From a virus, in the IMG/VR virus record IMGVR_UViG_3300009553_000058, positions 1 to 30,538 of that record: a stretch of 30,538 bases of DNA. The stretch is one strand, 5' to 3'. The notes under the pieces were generated by a model, which was not told where the DNA came from, searched no databases, and worked only from the letters and a program-made list of their open reading frames with translations. The position numbers and the translations under genes were made by a program. Positions 20,341 to 28,672 of this stretch are shown piece by piece (position 1 is the stretch's first letter; each line of letters begins with the position of its first letter).

Positions 20341-22692
20341 CTATCTGCGAGCCAGCTCGGCCTCGAGCCGCTCCACTTTCAGTGACAAATCCTTAATGGC
20401 CTGCACGAGCAGGGGCGTTATCCGGCCGTAGCCCATCATCCAAGGTGCCTTCTGAGGATCATCCCCACCAGGAGTAACAGCCTCAGGATAGATCTGGAAC
20501 ACATCCTGGGCTGCTAGACCCTGTGCCCGATCCCCATCAGGCCCATAGTCAATCACTCTTAACTTCAGGAGATCACTCAGGCCACGTACTGTCTCTCTAA
20601 CATTGGACTTCAGTCTGATATCCGAGGTCTGGTTGTAGTTTACTGTTCGTGTCCCGGCCGCATCAGCACGGACAATCGCCCCGCACTGAGTATTATTGGG
20701 CGTAACAAGGTTCACAAATACTGTCGAGGTGTCGGTAGTACTAGCATTGTTCCCGGCCTGTAGAATGATCCCGTGATCTCCAACAGCATTATGAGTGTTC
20801 CCTATCGTAGCCATGAAAGTACCAGACAGGGAGGCTGTTATCGTCGAGGCTGTGATCCCGCCCGATATGATCAGAGAGTTCCCGTTGAAGCTCAATCCCC
20901 TGACCGAGCCCGTATCGTTCCGAGTGATTGACCCGCACAGGTTCGCAGAGGGATCAAGGAAGTCTATAAAGACTGTACTGGTGTCCGAGGTCGTGCTCGC
21001 GCCGCCAAAGATCACTATTCCGTGGTCGCCCGCAGTATTATTCTGGTTGCCTAGGTTCACACCAAAGGCGTTGTTGATGTTTCCCAGAATGGTACTAGTC
21101 TGATTGCCCTTGATGGTAGTCGCGTCCCCTGTGAACCCCGTAGTCGTAGGTGGGCCAAACCCATTATCATAGAAGTTATTGTCGAAGATCACCTTCACTC
21201 CGCCTGCGTTGTTCACACAGGATTGCGTGGCGCCGACGAACTGATTGCTGACAAAGCAGTTGCCCGTAACGAGGATATCATGCGCGGTGGCCTGGATGAT
21301 CAGCGGCACGCTGGCATTCACACCACTACCATTACCAAAGAACCCTGCGATAATGTTGTTAGCAATGAGCGTTGCGGTAGTCGCTGCCGTCCCGGCCAGG
21401 CTGATCCCTGTGAGCTTGGTCCCAACCGTACTCGCACCGCCGGGCCAGCCGGGCGCGACCATCGAGCAGTTCGTGATCTGAACGTGCTTGGTCGTGGCCA
21501 GAATGATATAGCCTGCTGGCCCTGTTACCTGAGCCATGTTAAAGTTGGAACTGTCGATCTGAAGAAACGCTACCGCATTGGTCATTGTAATAGCATTGGA
21601 GTTTGTAGCATAAACACCAAACTCGCTATTGACAATCGACACGGCACTGTCGAGGTTCGACGAGCCTCCAGTTAGGTTAACTCCTACTGTGCAGCCATTT
21701 ACCTGACATGCCGTCAGATACATACCCTGCACGAAGTCCAGCATCAAGATGCCGTTCGTAAACTGATTGATTGCACAGTCATTGAAGTATAGTCCCGTCG
21801 CGAAGTTCGAGCTATTCGTGCCCTCCCAGCTGACTCCCGTGCCCGCGACCGCTCCAGTACCGAACATCGAGCATCCAGTGAACTGGACGTTCGAGACATC
21901 TGCACACTTAACACAGATCCCCCATCCGTTCGAGCCCACTGGGCCATCGCTGCCCATGAAGTTAACTCGAGTAAACTCGCTGTATGCTGTGTACGCCCCG
22001 TTCAGACTTCCGGACTGGTTCAGGAACACACCAATCTGACTCGGCGTGCTGTCCGCACTGATAACAGAGATATCCCTCATATGGAAGGACTGTGCAGCAA
22101 GCGAGGTATTCGAGTTGAAGTTGATCTTCAGTCCGTCCACGGCCGCAGGCCAGAGCAACCATGTCGCGTCAGACCCCTCACCCAAAAGAGTAAGATCGTA
22201 GAGTGCATTCAACACCATACTGACCGTTTGCAAAGATGCAAACTTATAGCTTCCTCTCGGAAAGAAGATCGTGCCGCCTCGCGAGCCTATGGCAGTTATG
22301 GCTGTGGTGAAGGCCCCCGAGTTATCCGTAGTCCCATCTCCAACTCCGCCACAGTCAGTTACGAAGTTAAGATATGTCTCTGCGGCCACGATCGAGCTGC
22401 GTACGAACGCAGTCGTAGCAATAGAGGTATCATTGTCGCCCGCTGCAGGTGTCGGGGCCTTGGGATCGCCCGTGAAGGTGGGCGACGCAATCGGAGCGTA
22501 GGGCGACGTCAGTCCCTGGAGCGTACTCGCATTTACCCATTGAGCCAGTTGGCCCGCGACGGGCACCCCACTGATGCCGATCCCGCCCGCAGACAGTGTA
22601 AACTGTTGCAGCCAAGAGTACCACTCCGGCGTCCACCTCCGGTTCTTATCGACCACCTCCGAGAAGGGGTCACGAGGTGCTGGGATCGTCAT
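20341..22692 (-). CDS. Tail spike with pectate-lyase fold and S74 self-cleaving C-terminus, 783 aa
   Basis: Residues 1-40 (RDPFSEVVDKNRRWTPEWYSWLQQF) form a virion-binding start. From about 105 the pectate-lyase-3 signature FVTDCGGVGDGTTDNSGAFTTAITAI...GGTIFFPRGSYKF opens a right-handed beta-helix that runs to about 520, typical of spikes that bind or cut surface polysaccharide. The last 94 residues (S690 onward, SDIRLKSNVR...GLAAQDVFQIYPEAV...LLVQAIKDLSLKVERLEAEL) are an S74 intramolecular chaperone, which trimerises the spike and cuts itself off before the conserved Ser. The catalytic site of the beta-helix cannot be read. It overlaps the gp10-like gene by 4 bases. Confidence 0.85.
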   Translation of the reverse strand: MTIPAPRDPFSEVVDKNRRWTPEWYSWLQQFTLSAGGIGISGVPVAGQLAQWVNASTLQGLTSPYAPIASPTFTGDPKAPTPAAGDNDTSIATTAFVRSSIVAAETYLNFVTDCGGVGDGTTDNSGAFTTAITAIGSRGGTIFFPRGSYKFASLQTVSMVLNALYDLTLLGEGSDATWLLWPAAVDGLKINFNSNTSLAAQSFHMRDISVISADSTPSQIGVFLNQSGSLNGAYTAYSEFTRVNFMGSDGPVGSNGWGICVKCADVSNVQFTGCSMFGTGAVAGTGVSWEGTNSSNFATGLYFNDCAINQFTNGILMLDFVQGMYLTACQVNGCTVGVNLTGGSSNLDSAVSIVNSEFGVYATNSNAITMTNAVAFLQIDSSNFNMAQVTGPAGYIILATTKHVQITNCSMVAPGWPGGASTVGTKLTGISLAGTAATTATLIANNIIAGFFGNGSGVNASVPLIIQATAHDILVTGNCFVSNQFVGATQSCVNNAGGVKVIFDNNFYDNGFGPPTTTGFTGDATTIKGNQTSTILGNINNAFGVNLGNQNNTAGDHGIVIFGGASTTSDTSTVFIDFLDPSANLCGSITRNDTGSVRGLSFNGNSLIISGGITASTITASLSGTFMATIGNTHNAVGDHGIILQAGNNASTTDTSTVFVNLVTPNNTQCGAIVRADAAGTRTVNYNQTSDIRLKSNVRETVRGLSDLLKLRVIDYGPDGDRAQGLAAQDVFQIYPEAVTPGGDDPQKAPWMMGYGRITPLLVQAIKDLSLKVERLEAELARR

Positions 22693-24107
22693 CCTGAAAA
22701 TGACCTCGGTTCAGCTTCAACCACGCCGCCCGAAAGGCCGACATGGACGGGATCAGAGACTCGTAGTCTGTACCGGACTCCCTGACCCTTGGACAGTCCG
22801 CTGTTGAGTACGTAGGGATGGGACTTGGTCTCTCCTGGGCCCCCCAGCCCACGCAGTACAGGATCACCATAGCTGTACCCTCCATCGAGGGACCATGAGA
22901 TCTCGACCCGGGCACCCTCCGAGAGGGGATGTGGTCCTACTCCTGACGTGATATGAAAGCTCGCCCGCGGGATCACCATTCCCCTTGGGAACCCCGACAG
23001 TATTCCACTCTCTACATGCCAGATCAGTGGATCGCTCCCCTCCAGAAAGTACGTCCCACTGATGTTATATAGTTCTCCCGTGTACTGATCCCCAATCAAC
23101 CACCTATCGAACATCCGCAGGGACTTCATTCCCTTCCAGTTCTCCCTGTTGTACGACACCCGCTCGTTCCACTCCCCGGTCGAGATGTTGTGCTCCCAAG
23201 TCCACCGGCCCGGACAGGTCACCGCCCAGAACGCGCTCTTGTCATACATATACACATAGGCCACTATATTGTTCCGGTCCCCGGCGAGTACCGCGGTCTG
23301 GATAGCCCGGCTCACATCATTCGTCGAGATAGGTACCGGAGTATAGCCATTCAGACTATACACTACGAAGTCATCCCCGACCCAGATTAACTGGTTCGCC
23401 CAGCCCGACTCCCAGCCCGCGATCGCATGAGTCCCCACGATACCTCTTGGGATCGTGACTTCGCGCGCGAGCGGGAACGGTGTGGTGCCAGCATCCCGGT
23501 AAACCGCTGTCCACTTGTCCCCGAAGTAATACAGCCTGCCCGAGTATCGAACGACCCGGCGACCTATCAGGCCCTGTTCAGTATTGAATGACAGGGCGTT
23601 CACTGTGATATCGTTCAGATCCGAGGCCCAAATCTGTCCATTAGCAAATGACCAAATAAAGTATCCATCAAAATCGCACACGCTCGTTGGACTGGCCGGG
23701 AGATCAGGATCGGCGAATGCTGTTGGGGCGGACGCAGTAAACAGATTGAAACAGCCCGCATTGCACACTACTAGCAGATCGTTCGTGGCCTTGTTGTTCC
23801 GTGCCACGGTGACTGGATCGGTCCCGGTGAGCGCCCCAATGTCCACTATCGTGAAGGCACTATTCAAAGACAGCACCCTATTGTCCAGTATCCACAGCGC
23901 CAGCGATCCCGTGTCTAGGAAGCCCCGCGTATGCACGTAGGTGCCCGTGACCGCCAACCGCTCGAGCCCGGGCGATCTCTTGTGAATGATATCTGACGGC
24001 GTGCCCACCAGCGTCTTTTCGGCAAAGGCATTGATGAGCCGTCCCCCGGACTCCTGTGGAGCCTGGCCGGGCGCTGACGTTGGCGGAAACGTGATAGGTG
24101 TCGGCAT
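22689..24107 (-). CDS. P22 gp10-like tail hub (packaged DNA stabilisation) protein, 472 aa
   Basis: The sequence agrees with P22 gp10-type proteins: the start TFPPTSAPGQAPQESGGRLINAFAE, the phrase KRSPGLERLA, and a series of beta-propeller-like repeats (GYFIWSFANGQIWASDLNDITVNALSF, RLYYFGDKWTAVYRDAG, WANQLIWVGDDFVVYSLNGYTP). In P22 gp10 plugs the portal-tail channel and carries the spikes; the next gene here is the tail spike. Length is close to P22 gp10. The ATG overlaps the previous stop (TAATG). Confidence 0.8.
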   Translation of the reverse strand: MPTPITFPPTSAPGQAPQESGGRLINAFAEKTLVGTPSDIIHKRSPGLERLAVTGTYVHTRGFLDTGSLALWILDNRVLSLNSAFTIVDIGALTGTDPVTVARNNKATNDLLVVCNAGCFNLFTASAPTAFADPDLPASPTSVCDFDGYFIWSFANGQIWASDLNDITVNALSFNTEQGLIGRRVVRYSGRLYYFGDKWTAVYRDAGTTPFPLAREVTIPRGIVGTHAIAGWESGWANQLIWVGDDFVVYSLNGYTPVPISTNDVSRAIQTAVLAGDRNNIVAYVYMYDKSAFWAVTCPGRWTWEHNISTGEWNERVSYNRENWKGMKSLRMFDRWLIGDQYTGELYNISGTYFLEGSDPLIWHVESGILSGFPRGMVIPRASFHITSGVGPHPLSEGARVEISWSLDGGYSYGDPVLRGLGGPGETKSHPYVLNSGLSKGQGVRYRLRVSDPVHVGLSGGVVEAEPRSFSG

Positions 24108-24451
24108 TAAAAGTACTCGTTCTCCAGCACTCCATACGTGGGGTCGCTGGCTGTCACCCGCATGAGCACCTGCTGGTAATGATCCTTGATATTTGGATCA
24201 TAGTTCTTACCACCCAGCGAAGCACAGACATTCCCTAAGAGCCCGGCGAGTGCGTCAAACCACTCACTCGGTATCTTGTCATCATTGACGACCTCGCAGA
24301 TCCCATCCGACGCGAGCTGCATAAGCAGGGGATCAATGCTGTCATCGAACCGCTGTGCATACTCGGCCTCGAGCACCTGCCCGGTCCCGACGATGTTCAG
24401 CTTCTCCGCCGCCTCGCGGATCAACTGGGCGCGTGTCTTAGTTATGTTCAT
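24107..24451 (-). CDS. P22 gp4-like head-tail adaptor, 114 aa
   Basis: Helical protein (TRAQLIREAAEKLNIVGTGQVLEAEYAQRFDDSIDPLLMQLASDGICEV... WFDALAGLLGNVCASLGGKNYDPNIKDHYQQVLMRVTAS) with the helix order of gp4/gp6-type head completion adaptors that attach to the portal. It lies directly before the gp10-like gene as in P22-type phages. P22 gp4 itself is somewhat longer and has muramidase activity; no such residue can be pointed to here. ATGA overlap with the upstream gene. Confidence 0.7.
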   Translation of the reverse strand: MNITKTRAQLIREAAEKLNIVGTGQVLEAEYAQRFDDSIDPLLMQLASDGICEVVNDDKIPSEWFDALAGLLGNVCASLGGKNYDPNIKDHYQQVLMRVTASDPTYGVLENEYF

Positions 24452-25083
24452 ACTGTCACCACATCTAGAGCAAGGGTCAGCCTGGTGAACGTCGCTACGC
24501 TATCCACATTGATCCGCAGAGTATCACCGGCCGTGATCGTAGTGTTCCACCCCGTCAGTACGGCATCCTGATAGCTCAGTCCCCCTGAGATCGTTGGCTT
24601 GGCCGAGGCCGTGATCGTGTCGGCCACTGTGGGTGGATAGTTAGCGAAGGTATCCTTCCAGATGTCGATGACGATACTGCCTGTCTGGTCGCCCATCAGC
24701 GTCACTCGGGAGATCGTGCCCGAGAAGGGCACCAGAAAGTCAGCTTTGATACCCGTAGAGATCGGAGCACCCGTCAGGGGAATGGATATAAACCTGACTC
24801 TCTGGTTAGACTGTAGTTGAACACCGCCCGCTCCCGTGAAGCCGAGCCCGGCTCCAAGAGTCAACTCCTCGACCACACCCACTCCACCCGTGTCCCGCCC
24901 AAGCAACCTGTCCGCCGTGATGTCCGGCAGGTCTGCGAGCGTGGCTACTACACCCGTCGCGGCAAAGGTGTACGTCCCGCCGCTCTTGGTGATAACCATC
25001 CCACTCCCAGCTATCACATTGGCCGGGAACTTGGCGAGCATCCGCGCCCGGATACTGGGCTGACTCGAGGAGAAGATAGTCAT
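24448..25083 (-). CDS. Putative head/tail fibre or decoration protein, 211 aa
   Basis: The N-terminal half (NVIAGSGMVITKSGGTYTFAAT...ADRLLGRDTGGVGVVEELTLGAGLGFTGAGGVQL) is a repetitive fibre-type sequence often found in phage fibres. The C-terminal 110 residues (RFISIPLTGAPISTGIKADFLVPFSGTISRVTLMGDQTGSIVIDIWKDTFANYPP...) look like a beta-sandwich carbohydrate- or surface-binding domain. It lies among capsid genes and may be a head fibre. ATGA overlap with the gp4-like gene; AGGG lies 8 bases before the ATG. Confidence 0.65.
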   Translation of the reverse strand: MTIFSSSQPSIRARMLAKFPANVIAGSGMVITKSGGTYTFAATGVVATLADLPDITADRLLGRDTGGVGVVEELTLGAGLGFTGAGGVQLQSNQRVRFISIPLTGAPISTGIKADFLVPFSGTISRVTLMGDQTGSIVIDIWKDTFANYPPTVADTITASAKPTISGGLSYQDAVLTGWNTTITAGDTLRINVDSVATFTRLTLALDVVTV

Positions 25084-25086
25084 TGG

Positions 25087-25221
25087 TTAGCCCTTCTTGG
25101 CCGTGCTCGAAGATGTCGCAACTGGAACGGGCTCGCCCGGCTTTGGGACTGGACCCTGTGCCGATTGCTGAGATGGGGGCACCTGTAGTGCCGGTTTGGC
25201 CGGTGGTTTCTGCTCTGCCAT
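25087..25221 (-). CDS. Small Pro-rich protein, 44 aa
   Basis: The gene is short but has a good ribosome-binding site (GGGAGAGAG about 7 bases before the ATG) and fills the gap between two structural genes. The product (MAEQKPPAKPALQVPPSQQ ... ATSSSTAKKG) is unstructured, proline-rich and lacks motifs. Its start lies just after the GGGGGC hairpin. Possibly an unstructured capsid-associated peptide. Confidence 0.6.
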   Translation of the reverse strand: MAEQKPPAKPALQVPPSQQSAQGPVPKPGEPVPVATSSSTAKKG

Positions 25222-25240
25222 TTCTCTCTCCCAAGATAGA

Positions 25241-25259
25241 AGGGGGCACTATGCCCCCT
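25241..25259 (-). terminator. Intrinsic-terminator-like hairpin after the capsid pair
   Basis: On the - strand AGGGGGC and GCCCCCT pair perfectly around ATAGT, followed by TCTATCTT, a weak T-rich tail. It lies 5 bases after the stop of the capsid-associated gene and could partly stop transcription so that capsid genes are made in excess. Confidence 0.5.
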
Positions 25260-25264
25260 CCCCG

Positions 25265-25660
25265 TTACACGTTAGGCTTCGTGAACCAGACCGAGATCAT
25301 TGAGTCTCCAGCGGAAGCTCCGCTGGTGATCTGCGCCCACACATCCAGGTCCGCCGTCAAGGGCTGAGTTACGTTGGTGAGAGCCTGAACGAAGCTCGCA
25401 GCAATCGTATTCAGTCCGGATGCGATGTTGTTGGGAGTAGTTCCACTCCCTCCAACTGTCACACCCATAGCCGCCGCGGTCGCATACGCAGTCACGACCC
25501 GATGGTTGACGCCCTGGATAACGGCCCCGATCGGCAGAGTGCCGATCTTCGACGTGACTGCAGTACCCGCCGCGAGCGTAGTGATACGCCCAGCGATATA
25601 CTGCATCATTTCGTAGCCCGCCTCGCGGGCGGTAGTCTGAGAGTTCAGTTGGCTTACCAT
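25265..25660 (-). CDS. Capsid-associated (decoration-like) protein, 131 aa
   Basis: The ATG at 25660 (MVSQLNSQ) is preferred to the one at 25666 because GGAGG is 7 bases before it but only 1 base before the other. The protein has a helical start and then beta-rich sequence (AAGTAVTSKIGTLPIGAVIQGVNHRVVTAYATAAAMGVTVGGSGTTPNN... LDVWAQITSGASAGDSMISVWFTKPNV). It lies directly after the capsid gene, the usual place for decoration or cement proteins. Family not certain. Confidence 0.65.
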   Translation of the reverse strand: MVSQLNSQTTAREAGYEMMQYIAGRITTLAAGTAVTSKIGTLPIGAVIQGVNHRVVTAYATAAAMGVTVGGSGTTPNNIASGLNTIAASFVQALTNVTQPLTADLDVWAQITSGASAGDSMISVWFTKPNV

Positions 25661-25672
25661 TGTCATGCCTCC

Positions 25673-26815
25673 TTAATCAGCAGACGAGGCATAGAACCCA
25701 GTCGCCACACCCCACTGCTTGAGGTTGGTTCCTGTGTTCGGATGCTTCTTGAACATCTTCGCCACACCGTAGGCCATCTCGATGCCCACGCCAGTGATGA
25801 AGCCGTAGTCATCTTCCTTACGGAAGGTGGGCTTGGCCATCTGGCCCCAGCCAAACACGGCGGCCTGCTGTCCACAGAGGAACACCGGCTCGCAGCGGTT
25901 GCTCGAGGCGCCTGCGGTCAGGAGGCTTGTCCAGACGTTAGACACGAAGGTAGAGATCTCGGGGACTTCCCGAACGATCACTCCATCGTAGATCTGATCG
26001 CCGTCTTGGAAGATGGGGTTCTTCAGGCCCGCCGCTTCACGCGGCCGAGCGTCTTTGTTGATGGTCTCGAGCGAGATCTTGAGATCCCGGAACGAGTTCG
26101 TGCCCGCGAAGCAGATGAAGTGTTCATACCCGTCCGCAGTCCTATACGGCCGGATACGAGGAGAGGCAAGCCTAGCCTGCCGCTTGAGCAGGCTCAGGTT
26201 TGTCGCGGTGAACTTGTCCGCTGTGGTGTCGAGGTTGCCCAGCGAGGTCACGAAGTTGCCCGCGCTGAGGTTCGACGTGAGCGCACCGAACACGATGCGG
26301 TCACTGTTGGCATCCTGCCAAGTCGAGCGCTGGGCAGCGGTCGCCAGGTCGAACTGGATACCGTTCACCCGCACACCAGTAGATGACGTGGGCAGGGTCT
26401 CCGTGGGGAGAGCCATCAGCGCGGCGATCAGCTCGTCCCGCTGAAGTTCCTTGCCCCAATCACTCAGAAGGGGCTTGGCCTCGCCGAAGATATCCGCCGA
26501 GTCTTTGTGGCTTTCGGCCTTGGTCGTGACGACCGCGTGCCTGGCCCACTCCATTCTGAGGCGCATACCGTAGTTGTCGATCTTCTCCTCGTTCCCAACC
26601 AGGGTCCCGGTTGCGACACCGGCACCACTGAGCTTGGTCACGAGGGGAATGTTCATATCCTCGCCGCCGGACTTCAGCTCACTCCGGACGCGAATGATAG
26701 CAGTCAGGCCCTCGCCCATGTAGGGAGAGAACATATTCTCGCGAACAAACTCACGGTTGATATCCTGAGTGAACTTGATGAGTTTGTTATTACTGTCGAT
26801 GACTGTCACAGCCAT
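25673..26815 (-). CDS. Major capsid protein, DUF4043/N4-gp56-like, 380 aa
   Basis: The plan matches the DUF4043 and N4 gp56-like capsid families: N-terminal KFTQDINREFVRENMFSPYMGEG, then DMNIPLVTKLSGAGVATGTLVGNEEKIDNYGMRLRMEWARHAVVTTKAESHKDSADI, LLSDWGKELQRDELIAALM, and a late RIRPYRTADGYEHFICFAG...FRDLKIS block. These have the HK97 fold and form the shell. Position between scaffold and decoration-like gene agrees. The gene follows the second 30-bp near-palindrome, with AAAGG upstream of the ATG. Confidence 0.85.
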   Translation of the reverse strand: MAVTVIDSNNKLIKFTQDINREFVRENMFSPYMGEGLTAIIRVRSELKSGGEDMNIPLVTKLSGAGVATGTLVGNEEKIDNYGMRLRMEWARHAVVTTKAESHKDSADIFGEAKPLLSDWGKELQRDELIAALMALPTETLPTSSTGVRVNGIQFDLATAAQRSTWQDANSDRIVFGALTSNLSAGNFVTSLGNLDTTADKFTATNLSLLKRQARLASPRIRPYRTADGYEHFICFAGTNSFRDLKISLETINKDARPREAAGLKNPIFQDGDQIYDGVIVREVPEISTFVSNVWTSLLTAGASSNRCEPVFLCGQQAAVFGWGQMAKPTFRKEDDYGFITGVGIEMAYGVAKMFKKHPNTGTNLKQWGVATGFYASSAD

Positions 26816-26839
26816 GGCTGCAACCCTTTCTTAACTCGA

Positions 26840-26869
26840 TATGGCTGGGCAAATCATTTGCCAACCATA
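26840..26869. repeat. 30-bp near-palindromic element, copy 2
   Basis: This copy differs from the one at 6538 by one base (G for A at the eighth position). On the - strand it touches the stop codon of the scaffold gene (26870-26872) and ends 24 bases before the capsid ATG. It is thus in the same place relative to its genes as copy 1, although transcribed in the opposite direction. Confidence 0.8.
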
Positions 26870-27664
26870 TCATCGCCTCATCGCATAATCCCAGAGGCTG
26901 GCATCACTCATGTCACCCGCTCGGCCCTCGGTATTACCCGCTGCGGCCGTCGTTTTCGAGAGTGATGGGGGAAGTTTAGTCACGGAAGGACGGGTGGCAG
27001 CACCCGCACGGACCTTCTCCAGCAGTTGAGACTGGAACTGTGGATCAGCAAGCTTCGCCTCGAGTTGCTTCTCGAACCATGCAGTAGGATCGTCCCCGAC
27101 CGAACTGAGTACGTTCTGTCGCTTGTGCCACTGCACCACCGCATCGTAGCGATTGGGTGATTGCACTACCCTCTCGTAGTCGGCGGGGTCGAGCGTCATG
27201 TCGTCCCTGGCCTGCAAGAAGGCCGCTTCTGCTGCGGTCACCTTGTCAGTACCGTGGAACTGCTCCGCCATCATCTTGCCCAGGTACATCGTTGTTCGTC
27301 TCTGCTCTTCCGCGAACGGCTGCAGAGCCCGGTTGATGATATCCTGGGTAGCCTGGTCCGGGTTTTCGAAGAAGTCGGGCTTTTTCTGTGCCTGACGCAT
27401 ATGTTCAGCCACTTGATTGAGTCGGGCCTCCAACGCGGCGGCACGACTCTCAGCCTGACGTCTCGCCTCGGCCTCCTCTCGGAGGCGCCACGAGGGAACA
27501 CCCGGATCAGTTGGCTCCGCCGGTGGAGGTACTGTCGGTGCCGCCTCAGCAGGTACTTGGGGCGGAACCGTTCCCTCCACCGTCTCCGGTGGCGGAGCTG
27601 CGGGCGCGAGCGCCTCTTGAAACATTTCTTGCTGTGCTTGCTCGGGAGTCTGTTCGTCTGCCAT
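26870..27664 (-). CDS. Capsid scaffolding protein, 264 aa
   Basis: An acidic, proline-rich N-terminus (residues 1-58) leads to a long helix (WRLREEAEARRQAESRAAALEARLNQVAEHMRQAQKK), a helical middle with a tryptophan-containing segment (YDAVVQWHKRQNVLSSVGDDPTAWFEKQLEAKL), and a C-terminal Ser/Thr-rich tail ending WDYAMRR. This matches the usual shape of phage scaffolds, and it lies directly upstream of the capsid gene. GGAGAAGGA precedes the start. Confidence 0.75.
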   Translation of the reverse strand: MADEQTPEQAQQEMFQEALAPAAPPPETVEGTVPPQVPAEAAPTVPPPAEPTDPGVPSWRLREEAEARRQAESRAAALEARLNQVAEHMRQAQKKPDFFENPDQATQDIINRALQPFAEEQRRTTMYLGKMMAEQFHGTDKVTAAEAAFLQARDDMTLDPADYERVVQSPNRYDAVVQWHKRQNVLSSVGDDPTAWFEKQLEAKLADPQFQSQLLEKVRAGAATRPSVTKLPPSLSKTTAAAGNTEGRAGDMSDASLWDYAMRR

Positions 27665-27701
27665 CTTACATCCTTCTCCGCACTGTCGTCGCGGTAACGA
27701 A

Positions 27702-27746
27702 GTCCAGGCTATCGCCCTGGACGGCGAGGCACTGTATCGCCAGTGC
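27702..27746 (-). other. Two adjacent hairpins before the scaffold gene
   Basis: GCACTG/CAGTGC (27729-27746, loop of 6) begins at the upstream stop codon, and GTCCAGG/CCTGGAC (27702-27722, loop of 7) follows. Neither has a T-tract on the - strand. They may protect mRNA or mark a processing site in the 81-base gap before the scaffold gene. Confidence 0.4.
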
Positions 27747-27934
27747 TAGCGTTTTCCTTTGTATTCACCTGATCGGAGCCTTGCGAGGATCGCTCCTGCA
27801 ACCCTAGCTCCAGCCTCCTTGGAGCCATATCGCCTTCCGGCGGACTCCTCGATCTTGGAGAAATTCTTGCCCGGCTTCCCTATGTCCTTGCCGTGCGCGG
27901 CCGCTTTCGCGGAATAGGAGTTTGTTGCCATCAT
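27746..27934 (-). CDS. Small basic phage protein, 62 aa
   Basis: The protein (MMATNSYSAKAAAHGKDIGKPGKNFSKIEESAGRRYGSKEAGARVAGAILARLRSGEYKGKR) is lysine/arginine/glycine-rich. The block GKNFSKIEESAGRRYGSKEAGARVAGAILARLR is of a type common beside portal and scaffold genes of podoviruses, though I cannot assign a function. It overlaps the upstream gene by ATGA. A DNA-associated head protein is possible because of the charge. Confidence 0.7.
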   Translation of the reverse strand: MMATNSYSAKAAAHGKDIGKPGKNFSKIEESAGRRYGSKEAGARVAGAILARLRSGEYKGKR

Positions 27935-28131
27935 CGTCCCCTATATCCACCAGACTTCAGTCGATCTATTCCGCCCCGGCGCTTGCTCATGCCCGCCTCG
28001 TTCAGGGCGATCGCTATGGCCTGCTTGCGGTTGGTCACAACAGGCCCACTCTTCGAGCCGCTGTGAAGTTCGCCCGCTTTGAACTTGTGCATCTCTTGCT
28101 CGACACCCTTCGAGCCTTTCTCTACAGGCAT
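27931..28131 (-). CDS. DUF6496-like small basic protein, 66 aa
   Basis: VEQEMHKFKAGELHSGSKSGPVVTNRKQAIAIALNEAGMSKR agrees with the DUF6496 pattern (MHKFK.G.L.SG..G..V..RKQAIAIAL.EA), widespread in phages and a few bacteria and of unknown role. AGGAGGG lies shortly before the ATG. It forms a pair with the next small basic gene. The C-terminal GGIDRLKSGGYRGR resembles the end of that neighbour (LRSGEYKGKR), which may reflect shared ancestry or a common binding tail. Confidence 0.75.
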   Translation of the reverse strand: MPVEKGSKGVEQEMHKFKAGELHSGSKSGPVVTNRKQAIAIALNEAGMSKRRGGIDRLKSGGYRGR

Positions 28132-28140
28132 CGTACCCTC

Positions 28141-28311
28141 CTATGGCCTGATCGCGGCACCGAAGACGTGCCAGCCCAATAGGAAGAACAGAATGAACAG
28201 AAACGCACTGTTCCCCCATATCCAGTTCGGGTTCGGAGTCATCCAGCCCCAGAAGCCATAGATGAGCCACAGGAGCATGAGCAGCCAGAAGATCAAACCG
28301 AAAGTAAGCAT
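28141..28311 (-). CDS. Trp-rich small membrane protein, 56 aa
   Basis: The gene is short but has GGAGG 5 bases before the ATG. The protein has two hydrophobic helices (FGLIFWLLMLLWLIYGFWGW and AFLFILFFLLGWHVFGAAI) joined by a short turn (MTPNPNWIWGNS), with an unusual number of tryptophans (eight by my count). It lies between the Pro-rich gene and the DUF6496-like gene. Role unknown; candidates are membrane contact of the virion, superinfection exclusion or an extra holin-like factor. Confidence 0.65.
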   Translation of the reverse strand: MLTFGLIFWLLMLLWLIYGFWGWMTPNPNWIWGNSAFLFILFFLLGWHVFGAAIRP

Positions 28312-28312
28312 T

Positions 28313-28672
28313 TTAGCCTCCGTTGTTTGCTACGCCCGCGAATAGTCCTCGGGGATTGAAATATCCCTGGAACGAGGGCACCATTCCAGAACTCTGCGTG
28401 GTCTGGCCAGGTAGGGTCATTGGTAAGCTGGCGAGCGATCCGGGCGCGCCAAAGATCGGACGCTGTGGGGGCACTTGTGCCTGCGAGGGCAGTTGCCCAG
28501 GGGGCACTTGTCCCGGAGGCAGTTGCCCCGGAGGCATTACCCTTGGCGGTTGCACATAGGGTTGTGGGCGCTCCGGCCCCGGCCCCGTCTGAGGTGGCGG
28601 CGCATTCAGGGCCGGTGGTCCGCCAGCCGGAGGTGCGCCAGTGGGCGGCATATATCCAGCAAATGGGTTCAT
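28313..28672 (-). CDS. Pro-rich protein with PPGQ repeats, 119 aa
   Basis: The sequence is about one third proline with the repeat MPPGQLPPGQVPPGQLPSQ around its centre and no predicted fold until a short C-terminal motif (FQGYFNPRGLFAGVANNGG). It begins in an ATGA overlap with the portal gene, so it is probably made with it. Such proteins next to the portal may be flexible virion parts. No family recognised. Confidence 0.65.
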   Translation of the reverse strand: MNPFAGYMPPTGAPPAGGPPALNAPPPQTGPGPERPQPYVQPPRVMPPGQLPPGQVPPGQLPSQAQVPPQRPIFGAPGSLASLPMTLPGQTTQSSGMVPSFQGYFNPRGLFAGVANNGG

